A stretch of DNA of 64,000 bases from Daphnia pulex. Its lineage: Eukaryota > Arthropoda > Branchiopoda > Diplostraca > Daphniidae. Both the position numbers and the translations under genes were made by a program. Below are positions 58,486 to 64,000 of this stretch, in pieces (position 1 is the first letter of the stretch; each line of letters opens with the position of its first letter). Below the pieces are notes generated by a model. That model searched no databases and was not told the origin of the DNA. It saw nothing but the letters and a program-made list of their open reading frames with translations. The stretch covers positions 2,294,001 through 2,358,000 of the forward strand of contig NC_060023.1 of the NCBI RefSeq assembly GCF_021134715.1, written 5' to 3'.

Positions 58486-59990
58486 ATCTACAACAACAAA
58501 AAAAGTGTTGCGTCAGCAACCAAAATCATTTTTAAATTTTGTTCTTTTTAAAATAACTATATATGTAACACAAATCAACAGATGGTGTAAATAAACAATA
58601 ACTGCCCCTGGCCTTTAATTCATATAACTAAAAAAAAACATTTCCTTAAATTTAAGAGGACCGAAAGGCCTTAACTATCAAAGCCATAAAGAATAATTCT
58701 CGATTGAAATGTTTAAAGGCATCAACGGTTTGACACGGGCGATACTTTTAGTGTCCTTTTCAATCCATTTATAATCATGGCCATTTTCTGCAATGGTGCT
58801 GGTAGACGTGACGTTATATACTTTGCATATACGGGCATAAACGTGACTGTGAATTTACTTTACTCGTTAACGTGCAAAAAAGGTGATGTTAAATTTTACC
58901 CACAAATGTGTCTATACTTTACTACCAGCAGAAGTTGCGGCGCTTTAAACGACAGATAAGAAAGAGACGAGTCAAAACGGTCACCGTGTCACATTTATCG
59001 CCAACTGAAAAAGCCTCGACACGCAAAGAAATGTCAGAAACGTGTTTCCAAAACGATGCGGCACCGAAACAAAAAACCATAAAAATACCATCGGCGGAGT
59101 AGACATGGGAAGGGCATCTAAGAAAGTAAAAAAGGTCATAGGAGTCATCAGCAGCAGCAGCAGCCCAACAAGGAAAAGATTGTTTGTTTCGAGACTGGGC
59201 GGGGCACCGAGTCCAATGACTTGGGCCATCAACAAACAACAACAGCACGACAGCCTATACAGAAATGCTAATGAGTCTGACGTCATTTGTATTTTAATTT
59301 CTCTTATAGCCATAGATTTTTTAAGATGGTCATTTTAAAAAAACCAAACAGTCGTATTATAGCCGAATCAAAGTTTAAAATTGATTTAGTGATACTTTTA
59401 GAATATACCTTTTTTTATTTTATTTTAGTCAATAAATCAGAATGGCGCCAAAACAGAAACCTGACAAACTTGATCTTGTCGAGAGATTTGCCCGTCTCTA
59501 TCCAAATAACAGGTCGTAAAAAAATCACGACCATAAATGTCGTGATTTTCTTTTCTTTTATTATTTTGTTTCGGTTGACAGGTGCCAGATCAAAAGGGAT
59601 GACAATCAACAAAGTCATCGAGAATCAAACGCGATTGTCTTTTATTATTTCAGTCACCTTTTAAAAAAAAACACACAAAAGTTACACAAAGAATACCAAT
59701 AAATCCTCCGCACACATTACCGTTATTCCCGAATCCCGAGATCTCAAACTAATTGGAAGATAAAAAAAAACAATTACAGAAAGAAACAGCGACCGATACA
59801 TCCCCACATTATATGTCATGGAGTATATAGCACGAAAAAGTTGGTGTGTTTTTTTTTTTATTTGGGTTTTGTTTTTCTTAAGAAACGAACTTGGAAAAAA
59901 AAAATGAATTTCGTGATGATGTCAAAAATTGACATTAAGGCACTGGGGGTTTTTTCATCTTAAAAGATATTATCAATCCGTGTGATTAAT
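58486..59990. other. Intergenic region, no gene seen
   Basis: Several short frames exist on both strands but none has a domain, splice support or a paralogue. A hairpin 'aaaatcacgac' / 'gtcgtgatttt' lies near 59,520-59,555. The AAATAAA at about 59,856 (minus) fits polyadenylation of the chitin-binding gene. Confidence 0.5.
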
Positions 59991-62900
59991 TTAATATCTT
60001 TTGTTTTTGGGTTGTGGTTGTGGTTTATTCCTGATTCTGCTGGATTGTGGATTCTTGATTTTGCGACGGGGAATGTAAAAGTAGTTGGGGTTGCCGAAGA
60101 ATGAGTCAAAGTCCTCCAGAAGGACCATGGTCGTGTCTTCTAGCGGAATCAATGGCACAGGGAAATCCATGGGCAGGCGGATGCCGTTGCGATCGCAGGC
60201 CGGAAGAGTGTTCTGTCGGACGCAACGCTGAGTCACGGTCGAGTAGGCGTAGTCGACCGGGCAGCGGTAGAGCAATCCTGTTTCAAAGTTCAAAAAAATT
60301 AATTCATGAAACTTGATTCAATTTGAATTAATTTAATACCTTTCAAGACGCTTGGCTCAATTTCGAAACAGCGGTAGAAGCGGATGCAATCCAGCTGGTA
60401 AGGATAATGTCCCGGCATTTTGCAATCGTAAAGGCTTCCGGGCGCCAACTGATGTTTGAAACAAAATTTGAATTAAATAATCAGCTTTTAAATGAATTGA
60501 ATGAATATTATTTTTTGATATACCGTGTACTGAGCAGGAACGGAAGGAGCTGTCGTCGCTGGAACGGTTGTAGTTGCAGCGGCTGTGACTGGAGCTTCAG
60601 TGGCTACGGTCGTCGTTGGTACGGTGGGCGGAGCTTCAGTGGCCACTGTCGTCGTCGTTGGTACAGTGGTTATCTCTGTCGTCGTCGTGGGTACGGTGGT
60701 AACCACTCCGGTTGGAGGCAAAGTGGCGAATACGCAAGCCGTGGTTCTGCCTGATGAATTTTAAATGTATTTTAAAAATGAATTGTCCATTATTTATTGA
60801 TCAATGACAAATGGTGGTAGATTTACCTGGAGATTTGCAGGTGCCGGAAGCCTCATCGTAATGCAGACCGGCCGGGCAAGCTCTCAGGTCGACGCTGAAG
60901 GCCAATTCGGTCCAGACGCATTTGTAGTAGAGGTCGCAGCGGACGGGATGGCGATGGTATTTGTCGTCGTTGCAGGTGAGCATGAAAGGGGCCACGTCGG
61001 TCGGCGGTGGAACGATGGGCGTAATAGCCGGAGTCAAATCCATTTCTCCGCTGCTGACGGTGGTAGTAGCCGGTGCCGCAACGGTCGTTGTCACTGGAGC
61101 CGGTGCAGCGGTGGTGGGTTCCGGTGCCGGTGCGGCCGTGGTTGTTGTCACTGGATCAACGGGCAAGACGTCCGGGGCAAATTCAGTTGTCGGAACTGTA
61201 GGAGCAGTTGGTGGGGCGGTAGGAGCTTCAGTGGGCGCAGTGGTAGGAGCTGTTGGTGCAGCGGTAGGAGCATCAGTTGGCGGAACGGTAGGAGCAGCTG
61301 TTGGAACGATAGGAGCAGTTGGCGGAGCGGTAGGAGCATCGGTGGGCGGAACAGTAGGAGCTGTTGGCGCAGCGGTAGGAGCATCAGTTGGTGCAGCGGT
61401 AGGAGCTGTTGGCACAGCCATCGGAGCATCGGTTGGCGGAACGGTAGGAGCCGTTGTGGGTCCTGTTGGCAGGTCTGTTACAGCCGGCTGTCCAGTGACG
61501 GGGGCAGCAGGAGCGATCGTGGTTTCGACATTTCCATTATTGGGTTGAGTTGGCGGATTAGAAGCTGTCGTCGTTTCGGTGACGGGAGCAGCAGCAACTG
61601 TCGTGGTCTCAACGGCCGCCGTCACGACGGGCGGTGCGGGCGGAACGGTCGCTGGTGGTGCGGGTGGAACGGGCGCCGGCGGAGCAACTACAAGTGACCG
61701 AATCGATAAAGGTATAATCGAATTCCGCGCCAAAATAATTCATTTAGATTTATTGTTCTTTATACCTGTAGTGGTGACCCATGAGGTGGTGGCCAAGCAA
61801 GCGGGTGGTGGATTAACCGCATGCGGATGATTGCAGACGGACAGGGACTCGTCGAAGATGGTCCCTTCAGCGCAAACGAATTCAAACAGCGTGAACTGGG
61901 CCTCGTTTCCGTAATAGTCGACGCAGCGGTAGAAGCGGAAACAGTCCTTGGGGTCGCCAAAGAAACCGGCCTTGACGCAATTGAACGGCGTCGGAGTCTG
62001 CCGTCCGTTCTGCTTCCTGATGTTGATCCGGCGGACTTGGCGGAACGACGGGTAGTTATTGCTGGCAGCTGTGAAAGGGGAAGGAAACAAAATGATTTCA
62101 TTTAACGGACGTATGTAACAAGACCGCACACACGGCTATTGATTTTGTCACGCCCTTTTGTCGTGATCGCTTATTAAAAAAAAGACAAGGCTATATAGAC
62201 AGCGCAACTATTATTTAGCGGGATCGATTCTCTATGGCGCAGGTGAACGATCGGACTAAAAATCGTGACGTGCGCCAGCAGACTTTGGTACCAATATTCG
62301 GGCTCTCCAAGGACGGAATGCAAACGACCTGCCGCGTATGGCATGGTCCTCGCCAAAACTCATTAGCGCTAAACTTATTCCAGGTAAAACAAGGGTATAA
62401 GAATTTGAAATAAAAGAAAAGAAACGAGCGCAAATAAGTTTGTCTCATGAATAAAAGATGGGCATCTGTTTGTTCTTTTTGTCTGGACAAGAAATAACAA
62501 ACAAGCCCGAACCGTAAGTAAATATAAAAGAAAATGAAATTTCTGTTTGGCGAATTTCTGTTAGTCTTCAGTGTCTCGTGTGACTCACATTCGTCCATCA
62601 CTGCTGTGCTGGCCAAAAGTTCCATTTTTTTCAATTTTCTCCCGAATTGATTCGACAGAATAAAAACAGCGAAAGAAATAAGTAAAAAAGGAAATACGAT
62701 CAAATCAATCTCGTTTCCTTTTCTGGCCATTCATTGTCGTGGTTCATTAATCTGGATCCAACAAACCAGCTTTTCATTTCTTTCGTACTTTTTTGTAGCT
62801 ATAGTTTGAGAGGAAAAACGCGAAGCTGCTCGACCGGTTTTTATTTTCGTACATCAGCGCAGTAAGTTTCGTCTGTGACAAGAGTCCAGCGCGGTCTAGC

Positions 62901-63671
62901 TGTGCGTGTCCATCTCGTTTTTAGTTTTGTGATCGAGTTATACTGAACTGCATAGTTTAATTAAAAGCTTTTGACTTTATATCAACGGGTTTTGGCGCAT
63001 CTGCCGCTCCTTCCCCGAGGGCTACCACCCGGATCTATAAACACCGAAACTCATGTAGAAGCTATTTAATAAATATGATTTACGGCCGGATCACGTAAGG
63101 TGTTGGACTGCGATGAAGTTTGGCAACAGGACAACGGACGATATAAAATTTGAATTGAAAAAGACATGAAACAAAAAGGGTAGGCAGTTTACACCGTGTA
63201 ACGTAATAAATGTGGGAAATGTTGATAGCGCGATTCGCTTTGGCCAGCCATCGAATACCAGCCATTCAAATATAATGGCCGAAATTGTGCGCGCGGTTTT
63301 TTTATATTATATTGGTTCGTGACCGCATAGTCAATTGGCAGCAGCTACTGGATTATATTATATTACATTGATCGCGCATGTAATCAGCTCGACTATATAT
63401 GTTGGATCGTTGAAATTCCCTCGCATCAAAATTACATTTTCATTTTTAATAGAAAAACAGCTGTCACGAATGAGGGGGGAATTTCTTTATTTAGAAAAAG
63501 AAAACGCCATAACAGTTCCGCGTGCAAAACGCGACGGGATAGAAACAAAAAATTACCCATAGTTATTTCCGTTTCAGAAGACGAAAGAAAAAAGGTAAAA
63601 ATCTCATTTGGCTTACCTGAACTGAAGTGGACGAGAGCCGCCAAGACGATGAACAGAAAAGTCGGTGCCAT
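59991..63671 (-). CDS. Mucin-like chitin-binding protein, 613 aa
   Basis: Exons (minus) 63617-63671, 61766-62068, 60827-61687, 60524-60750, 60340-60448 and 59991-60277 join in frame. The signal peptide is MAPTFLFIVLAALVHFSS. Peritrophin-A (chitin-binding type 2) domain 1 is at about 49-107 (CVKAGFFGDPKDCFRFYRCV..), domain 2 at about 350-403 (CNDDKYHRHPVRCDLYYKCV..) and domain 3 at about 490-545 (CKMPGHYPYQLDCIRFYRCF..CPVDYAYSTVTQRC). The linkers are Pro/Thr/Ala repeats (PTDAPTAAPTAPTVPP-like) that would be heavily O-glycosylated. The first intron is about 1.5 kb, the others 75-140 bases. Such proteins bind chitin in the peritrophic matrix or cuticle. The C-terminus is basic (RRKIKNPQSSRIRNKP). 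Confidence 0.85.
60860..61680 (-). repeat. Coding Pro/Thr/Ala mucin repeats
   Basis: Within exon 3, units such as PTVPPTDAPTAAPTA recur about eight times with small variations (bases about 61,190-61,450). The region is GC-rich and prone to slippage. Confidence 0.8.
62069..63616 (-). other. Large first intron of the chitin-binding gene
   Basis: Frames of up to 171 codons on the minus strand (62,215-62,730) look spurious: no domain, no repeat in the window and no splice logic. No nested gene is supported. Confidence 0.5.
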
Positions 63672-64000
63672 CTGAAAAAAATAAAAAAATAAATTGAGGT
63701 ACAATTAAGAGCAATCACTGGATATTATTTTTGTTTAGCTACATCAAGGACTCTCCGAGCTGGACAAAGCCGCCAACTCGGCTTTTCTCTTGTCACATAT
63801 AGCTGGTCCAAATAACGTATTGCTATCTCTTCCATATCGTACATATAGACACTGCCTTGTGTCAAACTCGTTACGGCCGGAAGTGGTCAAGGGACCGTAA
63901 CCTTCCTTCGAGACGGCCGCCGGCCAATAACCACAAAGGCCACGAAAGAAAAAGGGGGAAACAAAGATAGACTGTCGACAAGGAAAAGTATATAGCTACC
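63672..64000 (-). promoter_or_regulatory. Upstream region of the chitin-binding gene
   Basis: Presumed promoter region of the minus-strand gene. TATA-like words (gctatatg near 63,800) are present but no initiator pair at the expected spacing could be chosen. The window ends here. Confidence 0.25.

Noticed and set aside
59042..59338. Overlapping frames on both strands of about 100 codons
   Set aside because: No domain, no paralogue, no promoter or splice logic; typical chance frames.
60961..61548. Long plus-strand Gly/Ala/Val-rich frame (195 codons)
   Set aside because: It is the antisense of the Pro/Thr/Ala mucin repeats of the chitin-binding protein; GC-rich repeats stay open on both strands.
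60804..61697. Plus-strand Cys/Arg/Ser/Gly-rich frame (297 codons)
   Set aside because: Another antisense shadow of exon 3, whose coding strand has chitin-binding domains and correct splice sites.
62215..62730. 171-codon minus-strand frame in the first intron of the chitin-binding gene
   Set aside because: No domain, odd composition (Phe/Tyr-rich) and no splice or paralogue support.

Overview
This window looks like an arthropod genome, most likely a small crustacean such as Daphnia. The clues are very short introns (about 60-120 bases) with GT..AG ends, core promoters with a TATA box and an arthropod-type initiator, a divergent ionotropic receptor, peritrophin-type chitin-binding domains, DUF4789-like secreted proteins and an L2/Daphne-like non-LTR retrotransposon. 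The species call is inference; no bacterial-type gene organisation, CRISPR array or operon is present.

Bases 1 to about 47,000 are repeat-rich and hold almost no intact host gene. A discoidin-domain exon fragment lies at the left edge and recurs inverted near 37.4 kb. A Transposase_21-like gene is broken into two opposed halves (1.8-3.5 kb) and is followed by a DUF4806-like remnant. A 5'-truncated LINE (6.3-8.3 kb) runs into a three-copy tandem array of a 7.7 kb unit (7,387-30,568). Each unit carries the 3' part of the LINE, the C-terminal part of a CAF-1 p60 (CAF1B) pseudogene on the minus strand, exons of a charged coiled-coil gene, two short unidentified exons and the C-terminal half of the histone chaperone ASF1. 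Right of the array are a WD40 fragment, a Ty3/gypsy remnant, a decayed ionotropic receptor (minus strand) carrying a MITE, a second CAF1B fragment, an inverted piece of the tandem unit joined to the inverted discoidin fragment, several terminal-inverted-repeat elements, a SWIM/PHD gene remnant and a 2 kb foldback element with tRNA-like modules.

From 47 kb the window becomes a normal gene region. A second decayed ionotropic receptor copy (inverted relative to the first) is followed by an intact nine-exon paralogue (49,951-51,937, 446 aa). Two related secreted-protein genes on the minus strand (338 and 302 aa), a tandem pair of two-exon DUF4789-like genes (222 and 214 aa) and a six-exon mucin-like chitin-binding protein (613 aa, minus strand) follow. 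Spliced models were built by hand from splice sites and preserved reading frame.

Functionally, the right part encodes secreted or membrane proteins (chemosensory-type channel, cuticle or gut-lining protein, unknown secreted families). The left part looks like a graveyard of chromatin-factor and receptor gene pieces that were duplicated, inverted and interleaved with transposons. The best candidate for something undescribed is the array of CAF1B, ASF1 and possibly CAF-1 large-subunit fragments, because these proteins act together in H3-H4 deposition.
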